Positions 9,701 to 18,471 of a DNA stretch of 64,000 nt are shown piece by piece. Position 1 is the first letter of the stretch, and the number at the start of each line of letters is the position of its first letter. The stretch covers positions 186,001-250,000 of the forward strand of contig NZ_FOGE01000002.1 of assembly GCF_900111125.1 (NCBI RefSeq), in the 5' to 3' direction. A program made the translations under genes and the position numbers. This stretch comes from Sphingobium sp. YR768 (lineage in GTDB: Bacteria; Pseudomonadota; Alphaproteobacteria; Sphingomonadales; Sphingomonadaceae). Below the pieces are notes generated by a model that did not search any database, was not told the DNA's origin, and saw only the letters and a program-made list of their open reading frames with translations.

Positions 9701-10121
9701 CCTTGCCGTCGCGCCCGTCTCCCACCCGTTGGCCGGCGGGCTGAAGGTCATGAAATTGCTGTGCGTGGAGGACGATCCGGCGATTCAGGAGGGGCTTTTG
9801 ACCCTACTTTTGCGCTGGGGCATGCAGGTCGAGATGGCTGGATCGGTCAGCGATGCGTTGCAACGGGCCGGCCCTTGGGACGTCGTACTGGCGGATTTCC
9901 ACCTCGGCGACGACGGTGACGGCCTTCAACTCATCAAGCGGCTGGGCGGGCGGGCGCGAATCCCGGCACTGATTACGGCAAGCCGTGAACCGTCGGTGCT
10001 GGCGACTGCGGCAAAAAGGGGCGTGACCATATTGCCCAAGCCTCTGGCGCCTGCATCGTTGCGCTCGTTCCTGCACCATGCCGGTGCGAGGCTCGACGAT
10101 GACGAGCTCGATGCCCAGTAG
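6738..10121 (+). CDS. Transporter-linked hybrid histidine kinase (CbrA-like)
   Basis: A 1127-aa inner-membrane sensor. Residues 1 to about 490 form a sodium:solute-symporter-like domain with many membrane helices. A PAS domain covers about 612-725 and a coiled coil about 725-765. The HisKA domain carries phospho-accepting His777 in AASHDLLQPLN; the ATPase domain has the N-box NLIGNAVRYT, DSGPGI and GTGLGLAI (about 880-955). A receiver domain from about 1005 has Asp1053 in VLADFHLGD. This order matches CbrA/NahK-type kinases, in which the transporter domain is thought to sense or move a nutrient. It is divergent from the aromatic-ester operon, whose last gene is a response regulator, the likely phosphate recipient. 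No strong ribosome binding site precedes the chosen ATG. Confidence 0.9.
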   Translation: MTGAYILAILLLYMAGLFLVAWRADRTAASQEGRGRRKLIYSLSLAVLCTSWTYFGAVGTATRDGWAYLPNYLGPILALVLFFPIWQRIAIAAKRENVGSIADFLSSRYGRSRPLGIVVALVAILGALPYIALQLSSLSRAWAVVAAPAAPPALALPIIVAVLAGFAILFGARRANLTAHSRGLVRVVAIESVVKIVALAAVAVLAVAVLLGREGWRPSVATVGDLADAPALGLSFMTATLLCMVTAITLPRQFHLSFVELEDVDDLKAARWQFPLYMFLAAITVPPIVAAGRLLLNGDPDMYVLGLPMQVAGPVLTGFVLVGGFSAGASMVMVETVAVSAMISNELVLPLLARLRRSARPSVTIGRAIVNIRRASIMLVLLLGWAYYRTIDHGDSLANLGFTSLAASAQLLPALVGAVIWRRGHSLGAVAGIVGGIGMWACVVAMPQLAPEWPLAAPGRGIPFEVGVLASLVLNICLYIGVSFGAAPRLVDLIQAHAFVGRPAPASGSGIGSMRGTIGDLRTLVEQFLGRQDAHRAFEDFGQGRSRPIRDSDPVDALSARAAERMLAGAIGASSARSVIQWVLADPGREPADIGRILDEAAHAVQFSRELLQVTLDSLAQAVVVVDADLRLVAWNDAYLRLLGIRADIIHVGQSLEDLIRHTSHDDPGDLAAFLESRFGPIRRREPQDFEHDWNPGLTLRVVGQPLASGEYVTSFTDVTELRASARALRHVNEELENRVRDRTRELTAANTALAAANMVAEKATRSQARFVAAASHDLLQPLNAARLFVGAAAEATEPRSNERALLRKADLSIEAADSLLRALLNLSRLELDGVTPTFSPVAVGPLLQALHHEFAPLALGKGIRLRMVPATPSVLSDPDLLRSVLQNLIGNAVRYTLTGSVAVICRREGDKVRIEVRDSGPGIAAADLPLIFKEFQRLPSGAGTAPGTGLGLAIAERICGALGHALAVRSKPGQGSVFSVTVRRADSLAVAPVSHPLAGGLKVMKLLCVEDDPAIQEGLLTLLLRWGMQVEMAGSVSDALQRAGPWDVVLADFHLGDDGDGLQLIKRLGGRARIPALITASREPSVLATAAKRGVTILPKPLAPASLRSFLHHAGARLDDDELDAQ

Positions 10122-10582
10122 CCCGCCCTGCAGTTAGCAGCGCGCATGGCGGGCGGAGGCAAGCGCGTGGCTCGCAGGCTAATTGGCCGTTTCCTGGATC
10201 GTCAGCAGTGAGGAACGCAGAATCCAGCAGAAATGGCAGTTTTCTCGTGAATTTGAAGTAACCGAGTTTGCAAGGCTTTGGGGAGATCGGGCAAAAAGCT
10301 GGACATCTCGAAAATCCGGTAGCGTCTGATGGCGTGAGGTGATTCATGTGTGGACGCCCCCTTTGGCAAGGGCTTTTTGTCGGGATGGATTTGATCGATT
10401 GCTTTCATGTGTCCGGCCTGTTTATGCGGCATCGCATTTACCGCTGGCCCTGATGGAAATCCGCCGATGAGGTCCCTGATCAACGTGACGCGCTTTTGAG
10501 GCGCAGTGAATCAGACGGGTTGGTCTCACCATTGGCTCGATCGTTACTCATCATCGACTGCCACTGCCAATTCGGTTGCTGA
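10122..10582. other. Non-coding gap, probable 3' end of a decayed IS110 element
   Basis: No credible gene is seen here; open frames are short and carry no motif. Read on the minus strand, the part from about 10582 to 10340 (with CATCAGGGCCAGCGG and CTTTGCCAAAGGGGGCG reading into a CACACATGAATC tail) resembles, from memory, the long 3' non-coding region that follows the transposase in IS110/IS1111-type elements. A decayed transposase of that family lies at 10736-11086 on the same strand, with a palindromic element in between. GCCCGCC and GGCGGGC arms near 10121-10156 could form a weak hairpin after the kinase gene, without a T-run. Confidence 0.4.
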
Positions 10583-10735
10583 GAGACCGTTTGAAAAATG
10601 CGCGAAAGAGCGCATTTTTGTAGCCGCGCCGGCCCTCCCCCCCACCCGACCGCCCACATATGGTACCCTGTTGGGCGGTCGGGTGGGGGTGAGGGCCGGT
10701 GCGGATGCGCCAAAGGCGCATTCCCAAACGGACTC
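10583..10735. repeat. Three-hairpin palindromic element with MITE-like ends (copy 1)
   Basis: A 153-base element with imperfect terminal inverted repeats, GAGACCGTTTGAAAAATGCG on the left and the reverse complement of GAGTCCGTTTGGGAATGCG on the right. Flanking TGA (10580-10582) and TTA (10736-10738) may be a decayed TNA target duplication. Inside are three hairpins: a small one with 10-base arms (10594-10603 with 10610-10619), a large one with 31-base arms and two mismatches (10626-10656 with 10672-10702), and a small one with 7-base arms (10705-10711 with 10715-10721). The large hairpin is clearly related to that at 38795-38876. It interrupts the IS110 remnant at the transposase stop. Confidence 0.75.
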
Positions 10736-11086
10736 TTAGACTTCTATCAGGCGGCCAGTTGCTGATACGGCCTGTAAGGCTTCCTTTCGGGTCAGCACGG
10801 CCCATGCGATCCGGGCAAGCTTGTTGGCGAGCGCGACGGAGACGAGGCGGAAGGGCTTCTTTTCCGACAGCTTTCTGATCCAGTCCGCCATGGGTGTTGG
10901 CTTATCTTTGACGTGCCGCATGACGGCAGTCGCACCGACAACGAGCAGTCGGCGCAAGTATCGGTCGCCCTGCTTCGATGACCCTATCCCGGAAAATGCC
11001 TCCAGCGGGAATGAGAGGAATCTGGCAAAATCGAAGCTGAGTTTCGCTACGTCTCGTGGGCGTATCGAACGCAACTTTGTGCGCAA
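10736..11086 (-). pseudogene. IS110-family transposase, C-terminal remnant
   Basis: The minus-strand frame contains SKQGDRYLRRLLVVGATAVM followed by ADWIRKLSEKKPFRLVSVAL and ANKLARIAWAVL. This is the hallmark C-terminal part of IS110/IS116/IS902 transposases (Transposase_20 region and tail). Recognisable homology runs from about 10975 to 10745. Upstream of that the frame loses the expected SSGGK-like segment, and a neighbouring frame seems to continue it, which points to a frameshift. The N-terminal DEDD catalytic domain is absent, so the gene is dead. Its stop codon TAA coincides with the right flank of the palindromic element at 10583-10735. Confidence 0.75.
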
Positions 11087-11251
11087 ATGGCCATATTTCC
11101 GGCCACTCCCGCCGCATCGGCAAAATCATACGCAAATACTATGCGCGCGCCCGATCGCACGTCTCGCATTCAAACGACCTGTCGCCCTAGTTGAACGACC
11201 GCAGACGAATCTCGCCGCACGCCGCGACGGACGTTTTGCGGGAGCATCATC

Positions 11252-11335
11252 ATGCAGGATCTTATCTGGATCGGCATCATCCTTGGCCTTCTGGCGGCGA
11301 GCCTTGCTTATGCCCGCCTGTGCGATCACGCCTGA
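11252..11335 (+). CDS. 27-aa membrane peptide upstream of kdpF
   Basis: A short frame starts with ATG at 11252 after a GGGAG element and encodes 27 residues with one hydrophobic helix (IWIGIILGLLAASLAYARL) and a Cys-Asp-His-Ala tail. It stops seven bases before the kdpF ATG, and the kdpF ribosome binding site (AAGGAG) overlaps its stop. Small hydrophobic ORFs ahead of kdpF are seen in other GC-rich bacteria, so it may be a further small subunit or a leader peptide coupling translation. No function is established from sequence. Confidence 0.55.
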   Translation: MQDLIWIGIILGLLAASLAYARLCDHA

Positions 11336-11342
11336 AGGAGCC

Positions 11343-11438
11343 ATGCCGATGACCCTCGACCTCTGGCTGGCGGGCGTCACCGCGCTCGGCCTTCTCCTTT
11401 ATCTCGTCGCCGTGCTCGCACGGCCCGAACGCTTCTGA
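11343..11438 (+). CDS. kdpF: KdpF, small subunit of the Kdp potassium pump
   Basis: A 31-residue single-helix peptide (helix [20 protein letters not shown]) directly before kdpA, matching KdpF in size, position and the final RPERF. KdpF is a lipid-like stabiliser of the KdpABC complex in the inner membrane. An AAGGAG ribosome binding site lies six bases before the ATG; a second ATG two codons later is an alternative start. The gap to kdpA is 13 bases and holds the kdpA ribosome binding site. Confidence 0.85.
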   Translation: MPMTLDLWLAGVTALGLLLYLVAVLARPERF

Positions 11439-11451
11439 ACGGGAGGCGTCC

Positions 11452-13155
11452 ATGACCCTGCAAGGATGGCTGCTGATCGCGGCCTTCACCACCATCACGC
11501 TGGCGCTCGCCCGGCCGGTCGGCCTGTGGCTTTTCGCTCTGTATGAAGGGCGTCGCACATTCCTTCACCCCCTGCTCGGCCCGGTTGAGCGGGGCTTCTA
11601 TCGATTTTCCGGCATCGATCCCACGGAAGACCAGGGATGGCGGCGCTACGCCGTCCATATGCTGATATTCAACGCAGCACTTCTGCTCCTGACCTACGCA
11701 CTTCTGCGTATGCAGGCGCTGCTGCCGCTCAATCCGCTGGGCTATGGCCCGGTTGGCGAGCATCTGGCCTTCAACACCGCAATCAGTTTCACCAGCAACA
11801 CCAATTGGCAAAGCTATGCCGGGGAATCGACCCTGTCGAACCTTAGCCAGATGCTGGCGCTGACGATCCATAATTTCCTGTCGGCTGCGACCGGCATCGC
11901 GCTTGCCTTCGCGCTGTTTCGCGGTTTCGCGCGGCGCAATGCAACGGGGATCGGCAATTTTTGGGCAGATATCACGCGGGTGACGCTCTATCTGCTGCTG
12001 CCGCTCTGCATCGTGCTTGCCCTCTTCTACATCGCCAGCGGCGTGCCGCAAACGCTCGCCGGGTCGGTCGACGTCACCACATTGGAGGGCATCAGGCAGA
12101 CGCTGGCGCTGGGTCCCGTCGCCAGCCAGGAAGCGATCAAGATGCTGGGCACCAACGGCGGTGGCTTCTTCAACGCCAACAGCGCTCATCCGTTCGAGAA
12201 CCCGACAGCGCTGACCAATTTCGTGCAGATGCTATCGATCTTCGCGATCGGCACTGGCCTCACCTACACCTTCGGCAAGGCGGTCGGCAACGTTCGTCAG
12301 GGCCGGGCGATCCTTGCCGCCATGATGATCCTGTTCCTCGCAGGCACAACCGTCACCTATTGGCAGGAGGCAGCGGGCAATCCGGTGCTGCATCATCTGG
12401 GCGTGGCCGGCGGCAATATGGAGGGTAAGGAGGCCCGCTTCGGCATTGCCGCCTCATCCCTTTTCTCGGTCGTCACCACGGCGGCCAGTTGCGGCGCCGT
12501 CAACGCCATGCACGACAGCTTCACCGCATTGGGCGGCATGATCCCGCTGATCAACATCCAGTTGGGCGAAGTCGTGGTCGGTGGCGTCGGTGCGGGTATC
12601 TATGGCTTCCTGCTGTTCGCCATCCTCGCCGTCTTCGTCGCCGGCCTGATGGTCGGGCGCACGCCGGAATATGTCGGCAAGAAGATTGAGAGCCGGGAAG
12701 TGAAGCTGGCTGTGCTGGCCATAGCCGTCTTGCCGTTGATCATCCTGGGTTTCACCACCATCGCGGCCATACTACCCGCCGGTCTGGCAGGCCCCCTCAA
12801 CAAGGGACCGCATGGCTTCAGCGAAATTCTCTACGCTTTCACATCCGCCGTGGGGAATAATGGCTCCGCCTTTGCCGGACTGACCGCCAACACGCCCTTC
12901 TACAATGGGATGCTGGGCGTCGCGATGTGGATCGGCCGCTTCTTCATCATCATCCCGATGCTGGCGATTGCGGGCGGACTGGCCGCCAAGCGCCATACAC
13001 CCGAAGGCGCCGGCAGCTTCCCTACCACCGGGCCGCTGTGGACCGGGCTGCTGGTCGGCATCGTCCTCGTCGTCGGCGGCCTTACCTTCCTGCCCAGCCT
13101 CGCCCTCGGCCCCATCGCCGATCATCTTGCGATGATCCATGGCCAGCTTTTCTAA
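11452..13155 (+). CDS. kdpA: KdpA, potassium-binding channel-like subunit
   Basis: A 567-aa membrane subunit that selects and conducts K+ for the P-type pump KdpFABC. The four pore-loop repeats are visible: [47 protein letters not shown] and [13 protein letters not shown], carrying the glycines of the selectivity filter. Length and motif order are normal for the family. A GGGAGG ribosome binding site precedes the ATG. It is the second member of kdpFABCDE, expected to be induced at low external K+. Confidence 0.97.
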   Translation: MTLQGWLLIAAFTTITLALARPVGLWLFALYEGRRTFLHPLLGPVERGFYRFSGIDPTEDQGWRRYAVHMLIFNAALLLLTYALLRMQALLPLNPLGYGPVGEHLAFNTAISFTSNTNWQSYAGESTLSNLSQMLALTIHNFLSAATGIALAFALFRGFARRNATGIGNFWADITRVTLYLLLPLCIVLALFYIASGVPQTLAGSVDVTTLEGIRQTLALGPVASQEAIKMLGTNGGGFFNANSAHPFENPTALTNFVQMLSIFAIGTGLTYTFGKAVGNVRQGRAILAAMMILFLAGTTVTYWQEAAGNPVLHHLGVAGGNMEGKEARFGIAASSLFSVVTTAASCGAVNAMHDSFTALGGMIPLINIQLGEVVVGGVGAGIYGFLLFAILAVFVAGLMVGRTPEYVGKKIESREVKLAVLAIAVLPLIILGFTTIAAILPAGLAGPLNKGPHGFSEILYAFTSAVGNNGSAFAGLTANTPFYNGMLGVAMWIGRFFIIIPMLAIAGGLAAKRHTPEGAGSFPTTGPLWTGLLVGIVLVVGGLTFLPSLALGPIADHLAMIHGQLF

Positions 13156-13167
13156 GGACATATAGAT

Positions 13168-15204
13168 ATGGCTCGGTCCGAACAAAAATCACTCTTCACG
13201 GCTGACCTGATCGTTCCGGCGATCAGGGACGCCTTCCGCAAGCTTCATCCCCGCGAGTTGATCCGCAACCCGGTGATGTTCACCACCGCCATTGTCGCGG
13301 TGCTGCTGACCCTGCTCCTCGCCATCGGGCAGGATGGGCTGTCGGTCTGGTTCAAGCTGCAACTCGTCATCTGGCTCTGGCTCACCGTCCTGTTCGGCAC
13401 CTTTGCCGAAGCGCTGGCCGAAGGGCGCGGCAAGGCGCAGGCCGCCTCCCTGCGCGCAGCCAAGGCGGAACTCACCGCCAAACGGCTGAAGAACGGCGGC
13501 GACACTCATGAAAGCGTGCCCGCCAGCGCGCTCAAACTGGGCGATATAGTGCTGGTCGAAACCGGCGATCTCATCCCGTCCGACGGCGAAGTCATATCCG
13601 GCGTCGCCTCCGTCAACGAAGCCGCCATCACCGGAGAATCCGCGCCGGTCATCCGCGAGGCTGGTGGTGACCGTTCGGCGGTAACGGCGGGCACGCGCGT
13701 CATTTCCGACCAGATCAAGGTGCGCGTCACGATCAACCCCGGTCAGGGGTTTCTCGACCGCATGATCGCGCTGGTCGAGGGAGCCGAGCGCCAGAAGACA
13801 CCCAATGAAATCGCGCTGACCCTGCTGCTCGTCGGCTTGACCATCATCTTCCTGATTGCGGTCGGCACCATACCCGGTTTCGCCAGCTATGCCGGGGGAT
13901 CGGTGCCGGTCGCTATCCTCGCCGCGCTGCTTATCACCCTGATCCCGACGACGATCGCCGCCTTGCTGTCGGCAATCGGCATCGCCGGCATGGATCGGCT
14001 GGTGCGCTTCAACGTCCTCGCCAAGTCGGGCCGCGCGGTCGAGGCGGCGGGCGACATCGACACGCTGCTGCTCGACAAGACCGGCACCATCACGGTGGGC
14101 GACCGGCAGGCGACGGAATTCCGTCCGGTGGGCGGCGCCAATCGGCACGATCTGGCACAGGCCGCCCTGCTTGCCAGCCTTGCCGACGAAACGCCGGAGG
14201 GGCGCTCCATCGTCCTGCTTGCGCGCGACAGCTTCGGTCAAACCACGGCCAGCCTGCCTGACGATGCCGAAGTCATTCCCTTTACCGCCCAGACCCGCAT
14301 TTCGGGCGTCCGTATCGCCGGTTCCGTCATCCAGAAGGGCGCCGTGGATTCGATCCTCCGCGCCAATCCGAGCCTAAACGAAACAGCCGCCGCCACCGAA
14401 TTGCGCCGCATCACTGACGAGATTGCCCGCGCCGGCGGCACGCCGCTAGCCGTGGCACAGGATGGACGGCTGCTGGGGGCGATCTTCCTCAAGGATATCG
14501 TCAAGGCCGGCATTCGCGAACGTTTCGGCGAACTGCGCGCCATGGGCATCCGCACCGTGATGATCACCGGCGACAATCCGCTGACCGCCGCCAGCATCGC
14601 GGCGGAGGCCGGGGTCGATGATTTCCTGGCACAGGCCACCCCGGAGGACAAGCTCGCCCTGATCCGCAAGGAGCAGCAGGGCGGACGCCTGGTCGCCATG
14701 TGCGGCGACGGCACCAACGATGCGCCCGCCCTCGCCCAGGCCGATGTCGGCGTCGCCATGAACACCGGCACGCAGGCCGCGCGCGAGGCCGGCAACATGG
14801 TCGACCTTGACAGCGATCCCACCAAGCTGATCGAGATAGTGGGACTGGGCAAGCAATTGCTGATGACCCGCGGCGCCCTCACCACCTTCTCGGTCGCCAA
14901 TGACGTCGCCAAATATTTCGCCATCATCCCGGCGATGTTCATTGCCCTTTATCCGGGGCTGGGCGTGCTCAACATCATGGGCCTCGCCACGCCGCAAAGC
15001 GCCATCCTGTCGGCCATCATCTTCAACGCGCTGATCATTCCCTGCCTCGTGCCCCTGGCATTGAAGGGTGTGACCTATCGCCCGATCGGCGCGGGGCCGC
15101 TGCTGGCGCGCAATCTCGCAGTCTACGGGCTGGGCGGGCTTATCGCGCCCTTTATCGGGATCAAGCTGATCGATCTCGCCGTCAATGGACTCGGCCTCGC
15201 CTGA
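13168..15204 (+). CDS. kdpB: KdpB, P-type ATPase catalytic subunit
   Basis: A 678-aa type IA P-type ATPase that hydrolyses ATP to drive K+ uptake. The phosphorylated aspartate is Asp303 in DKTGTIT. Other landmarks are the actuator-domain signature TGES, the [18 protein letters not shown] hinge and [20 protein letters not shown] in the P-domain. Length and motifs are normal. A weak AAGGA site precedes the ATG, 12 bases after the kdpA stop. Confidence 0.97.
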   Translation: MARSEQKSLFTADLIVPAIRDAFRKLHPRELIRNPVMFTTAIVAVLLTLLLAIGQDGLSVWFKLQLVIWLWLTVLFGTFAEALAEGRGKAQAASLRAAKAELTAKRLKNGGDTHESVPASALKLGDIVLVETGDLIPSDGEVISGVASVNEAAITGESAPVIREAGGDRSAVTAGTRVISDQIKVRVTINPGQGFLDRMIALVEGAERQKTPNEIALTLLLVGLTIIFLIAVGTIPGFASYAGGSVPVAILAALLITLIPTTIAALLSAIGIAGMDRLVRFNVLAKSGRAVEAAGDIDTLLLDKTGTITVGDRQATEFRPVGGANRHDLAQAALLASLADETPEGRSIVLLARDSFGQTTASLPDDAEVIPFTAQTRISGVRIAGSVIQKGAVDSILRANPSLNETAAATELRRITDEIARAGGTPLAVAQDGRLLGAIFLKDIVKAGIRERFGELRAMGIRTVMITGDNPLTAASIAAEAGVDDFLAQATPEDKLALIRKEQQGGRLVAMCGDGTNDAPALAQADVGVAMNTGTQAAREAGNMVDLDSDPTKLIEIVGLGKQLLMTRGALTTFSVANDVAKYFAIIPAMFIALYPGLGVLNIMGLATPQSAILSAIIFNALIIPCLVPLALKGVTYRPIGAGPLLARNLAVYGLGGLIAPFIGIKLIDLAVNGLGLA

Positions 15205-15217
15205 GGGAAGGACTATC

Positions 15218-15808
15218 ATGTTTAACGATCTCACATCCGCCCTGCGCCCCGCGCTGGTCATGACCCTGCTCTTCGCGCTGCTGCTGGGCATCGCCTATCC
15301 TCTGGTGCTGACCGGCGTCGGCCAGACCGTCTTCCCTAGTCAGGCCAATGGCAGTCTGGTGCGCGACAAGGGCGTCGTCATAGGCTCCACCATCGTCGGT
15401 CAGGCCTTCACGTCGGACCGCTATTTCCACAGTCGCCCTTCGGCGGCGGGCAAGGGCTATGACGGCCTTGCTTCCTCCGGCTCCAACCTCGGCCCAACGT
15501 CTGAGGCGCTGGTCGACCGGGTGAAGGGCGATCTTCAAACCTATCAGGCTGCTGCACCCGGTCGTTTAGTTCCGTCCGATCTGGTGACTGCCTCTGCCTC
15601 GGGACTGGACCCTGATATCAGCCCCGAGGCAGCTTTTTATCAAGCCGACCGCATCGCTCGGACCCGCAACCTCCCCGTCGCGACAGTGCGCGCGCTGGTG
15701 GAGCAGAACGTGGATCGGCCAATGCTGGGTATATTGGGCGAACCGCGCGTCAACCTGTTCGAACTGAATCGACGGCTCGACGCGATTGGCGCTAAGCAAG
15801 TCCGGTGA
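15218..15808 (+). CDS. kdpC: KdpC, accessory subunit of the Kdp pump
   Basis: A 196-aa protein with one N-terminal membrane helix (ALVMTLLFALLLGIAYPLVL) and a periplasmic domain containing GSTIVGQAFTSDRYFHSRPS and SSGSNLGPTS, both typical of KdpC. The ATG at 15218, starting MFNDLTSALRP, is chosen over a longer frame overlapping kdpB because it follows a GGAAGGA site at good spacing. The stop overlaps the kdpD GTG start. KdpC stabilises nucleotide binding by KdpB in the assembled pump. Confidence 0.95.
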   Translation: MFNDLTSALRPALVMTLLFALLLGIAYPLVLTGVGQTVFPSQANGSLVRDKGVVIGSTIVGQAFTSDRYFHSRPSAAGKGYDGLASSGSNLGPTSEALVDRVKGDLQTYQAAAPGRLVPSDLVTASASGLDPDISPEAAFYQADRIARTRNLPVATVRALVEQNVDRPMLGILGEPRVNLFELNRRLDAIGAKQVR

Positions 15809-18471
15809 ACGATCAGCGCCGCCCGGATCCCGAATCCTTTCTGCGTGTCGCCGCGCAGGAAGGCCGCGGCCGCCTCAAGATATTTCTTGGGGCGGCGCCG
15901 GGCGTCGGCAAGACCTATGAGATGCTGACCGACGGGCGACAGCGCCGCGACGCCGGGATCGACGTCGTGATCGGCGTGGTCGAAACCCACGGCCGGCGCG
16001 AAACGGAAGCACTGGTCCAGCATCATGAACTCATCCCGCGCCTGACCGTCGATCATAAAGGCCATCGACTGGGCGAAATGGATGTCGATGCAATCCTCGC
16101 CCGTCGCCCGCAACTGGCTCTGGTCGACGAACTGGCACATAGCAATGCGCCGGGCAGCCGCCACCCCAAACGCTATCAGGATGTGGAGGAACTGCTGGAC
16201 GCCGGCATCGACGTCTATTCCACCCTGAATATCCAGCATGTGGAGAGCCTGAACGACGTCGTCGCCTCCTTCACCCGCGTGCGGGTCCGCGAAACCGTGC
16301 CGGATTCGATCCTGGAACAGGCCGAAATCGAAGTGGTGGACATTCCGCCCGATGAACTGATCGAGCGGCTGAAGGACGGCAAGGTCTATATCCCGCAGGA
16401 GGCGAGCCGCGCACTCGGCCACTTTTTCTCCAAATCCAACCTGACGGCGCTGCGCGAACTGGCCCTGCGGCGCGCGGCGCAGGCGGTCGACGCACAGATG
16501 CTGGAGCATGTCCGCGCCCATGCGCTGGCGGGCAGCTTTGCCGCAGGCGAACGGATCGTCGTCGCCGTCAGCGAACTGCCCCATGCCGCCGGTCTGGTGC
16601 GTGCAGGCAAACGACTGGCCGATGCACTCAAGGCGCCCTGGACTACGGTGCATATCGAAACCCAGCGCGACCGCTATTTTGCCGATGCCGACCGGCACCA
16701 GCTCGCCGACACGCTGGCGCTAGCATCGCGACTGGGTGCATCCACCGCCAGCATCCCGGCCGCCAATGTGGTGGAGGGGCTACATCGTTTCGCGCTGGAT
16801 GCCCGCGCGACCCAGATCGTCATTGGCAAGTCGGCGCGCTCCTGGTGGTTCGAACGGCGTCACGGGTCAGTTGTCGACCAACTGGTGCGCACGATTGGCG
16901 ACGTCGCCATCCATGTCCTCCCCGGCGGCGACACCCCGCCGGTGAAACGCGCGCCTGTCTATCGCCCGGTCCGCTGGGGGCAGGCGATCGAATTTGGCTG
17001 GTCGCTGCTGATGGTTGCAGCAATGACGACGATCGGTCGTCTGTTGCTGGAACTGATCGATCTGGGCAATATCGCTCTGCTCTATCTCGTGCCTGTCATG
17101 TTCGCCGCCGCTTCCTTCGGACTACGGGCCGGGCTGTTCACCGGCATAGCCTCCAGCCTCGCCTATAATTTCTTCTTCCTGCCGCCCACCAGCACGCTGA
17201 CGGTCAACAATCCCGAAAATATCGTCAGCATATTGGTGCTGCTGGGGGTAGCCATCGTCACCAGCCAGTTTGCCGCGCGCGTAAGGGCGCAGGCCGAACT
17301 GGCGGGGTCCAGCGCACGCCAGAATGCCGCCCTTGCCAGTTTCTCGCGCCAGTTGACGGCCTCTGTCACGCAAGATGAATTGATGCAGGCCATTTGTGCC
17401 GAAGTCGCGCGCCTGCTCGATGTCCGCACCGTGCTGCTACTCCCCTCTCCCGACGGCCCGATACTGGCCGCCGCCTTCCCACCGGAAGACCGGCTGGACG
17501 AAATCGAGCGTGCTGCTGCCCAATGGGCGATGGACAATGAACAACCGGCCGGCCGGGGATCGTCCACCCTGACCGCCTCCGACTGGCTGTTCCATCCGCT
17601 TGGCACCTCGCGCGGCGTGCTCGGCGCGCTCGGCATGGCGCGGGAGGATGCAGGCGAACCGCTCCGGTCCGATCGGCTGCCGCTGCTCATGAGCCTGCTC
17701 GACCAGGCGTCGATCGCCTTTGATCGGATGGCATTGGAGGAAGAAAATCTGATCGCGCGCCAGATCGGGGAGCGCGATCGCCTCCGTGCCGCCCTCCTAT
17801 CCTCGGTCGGCCATGATCTGCGCACCCCGCTGACCACTATCCTCTCCGCCGCGCAGGAAATGAAGCTTCATCCGTCGCAGGCGCTGGCCGACACGGTGGA
17901 AACGGAAGCGCGCCGACTGAACCGTTTCGTCGCCAATCTGCTCGACATGGTGCGAGTGGAGGCGGGCGCCCTGCCGATGAAGCCGGAGGCGACCGACCTG
18001 TTCGACGCCGTCGCCAGTGCCGTGCAGGATAGCCGCGCGGCGCTGGCCGGGCATGATGTGACCGTCGATATCCCGCCCGACATTCCCCTTGTCCGGGTCG
18101 ATCCGGTGCTGCTGCATCATTGCCTGATCAACCTGCTCGACAATGCCGGACGCTATGCCGATCCCGACACCCCGGTCCTGATCGCCGGGCGACGGACACC
18201 TGACGCCCTGCTCCTGTCAGTGATCGATCAGGGGCCGGGCATTCCACCGGGACAGGAAAAGCGGGTCTTCGAAACCTTCACCCGGCTGGAAGGGTCTGAT
18301 CGGGTCCGCCATGGCACCGGACTTGGCCTTGCCATCGTCAAGGGTTTCGCCGAAGCCATGGGCCTGTCAGTAGAAGCCGGCAATCAGGTTTCACCGCAAG
18401 GCGCCCGCTTCACCATTCATATTCCGGGACGGTTGATCGTCACCATGCCAGTTGACAGGGATGATCCATGA
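15805..18471 (+). CDS. kdpD: KdpD, osmosensitive K+ sensor histidine kinase
   Basis: An 888-aa sensor with the usual KdpD layout. An N-terminal KdpD domain has a Walker A motif (GAAPGVGKT, about residues 30-38), then a universal-stress-like domain, four closely spaced membrane helices near 390-490 (DUF4118), a GAF-like region, HisKA with phospho-accepting His670 in SVGHDLRTPLT, and an ATPase domain with NLLDNAGRY, DQGPGIPPGQ and GTGLGLAI. Translation starts at a GTG overlapping the kdpC stop, so the two are coupled. It phosphorylates KdpE when K+ is limiting. Confidence 0.97.
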   Translation: MNDQRRPDPESFLRVAAQEGRGRLKIFLGAAPGVGKTYEMLTDGRQRRDAGIDVVIGVVETHGRRETEALVQHHELIPRLTVDHKGHRLGEMDVDAILARRPQLALVDELAHSNAPGSRHPKRYQDVEELLDAGIDVYSTLNIQHVESLNDVVASFTRVRVRETVPDSILEQAEIEVVDIPPDELIERLKDGKVYIPQEASRALGHFFSKSNLTALRELALRRAAQAVDAQMLEHVRAHALAGSFAAGERIVVAVSELPHAAGLVRAGKRLADALKAPWTTVHIETQRDRYFADADRHQLADTLALASRLGASTASIPAANVVEGLHRFALDARATQIVIGKSARSWWFERRHGSVVDQLVRTIGDVAIHVLPGGDTPPVKRAPVYRPVRWGQAIEFGWSLLMVAAMTTIGRLLLELIDLGNIALLYLVPVMFAAASFGLRAGLFTGIASSLAYNFFFLPPTSTLTVNNPENIVSILVLLGVAIVTSQFAARVRAQAELAGSSARQNAALASFSRQLTASVTQDELMQAICAEVARLLDVRTVLLLPSPDGPILAAAFPPEDRLDEIERAAAQWAMDNEQPAGRGSSTLTASDWLFHPLGTSRGVLGALGMAREDAGEPLRSDRLPLLMSLLDQASIAFDRMALEEENLIARQIGERDRLRAALLSSVGHDLRTPLTTILSAAQEMKLHPSQALADTVETEARRLNRFVANLLDMVRVEAGALPMKPEATDLFDAVASAVQDSRAALAGHDVTVDIPPDIPLVRVDPVLLHHCLINLLDNAGRYADPDTPVLIAGRRTPDALLLSVIDQGPGIPPGQEKRVFETFTRLEGSDRVRHGTGLGLAIVKGFAEAMGLSVEAGNQVSPQGARFTIHIPGRLIVTMPVDRDDP

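Noticed and set aside
10202..10483. 93-aa minus-strand frame after the kinase gene
   Set aside because: No motif or ribosome binding site; the DNA better fits the non-coding end of an IS110-type element.
11087..11251. KdpE operator before the kdp genes
   Set aside because: The region must hold the promoter, but I found no convincing match to the T-rich KdpE site.
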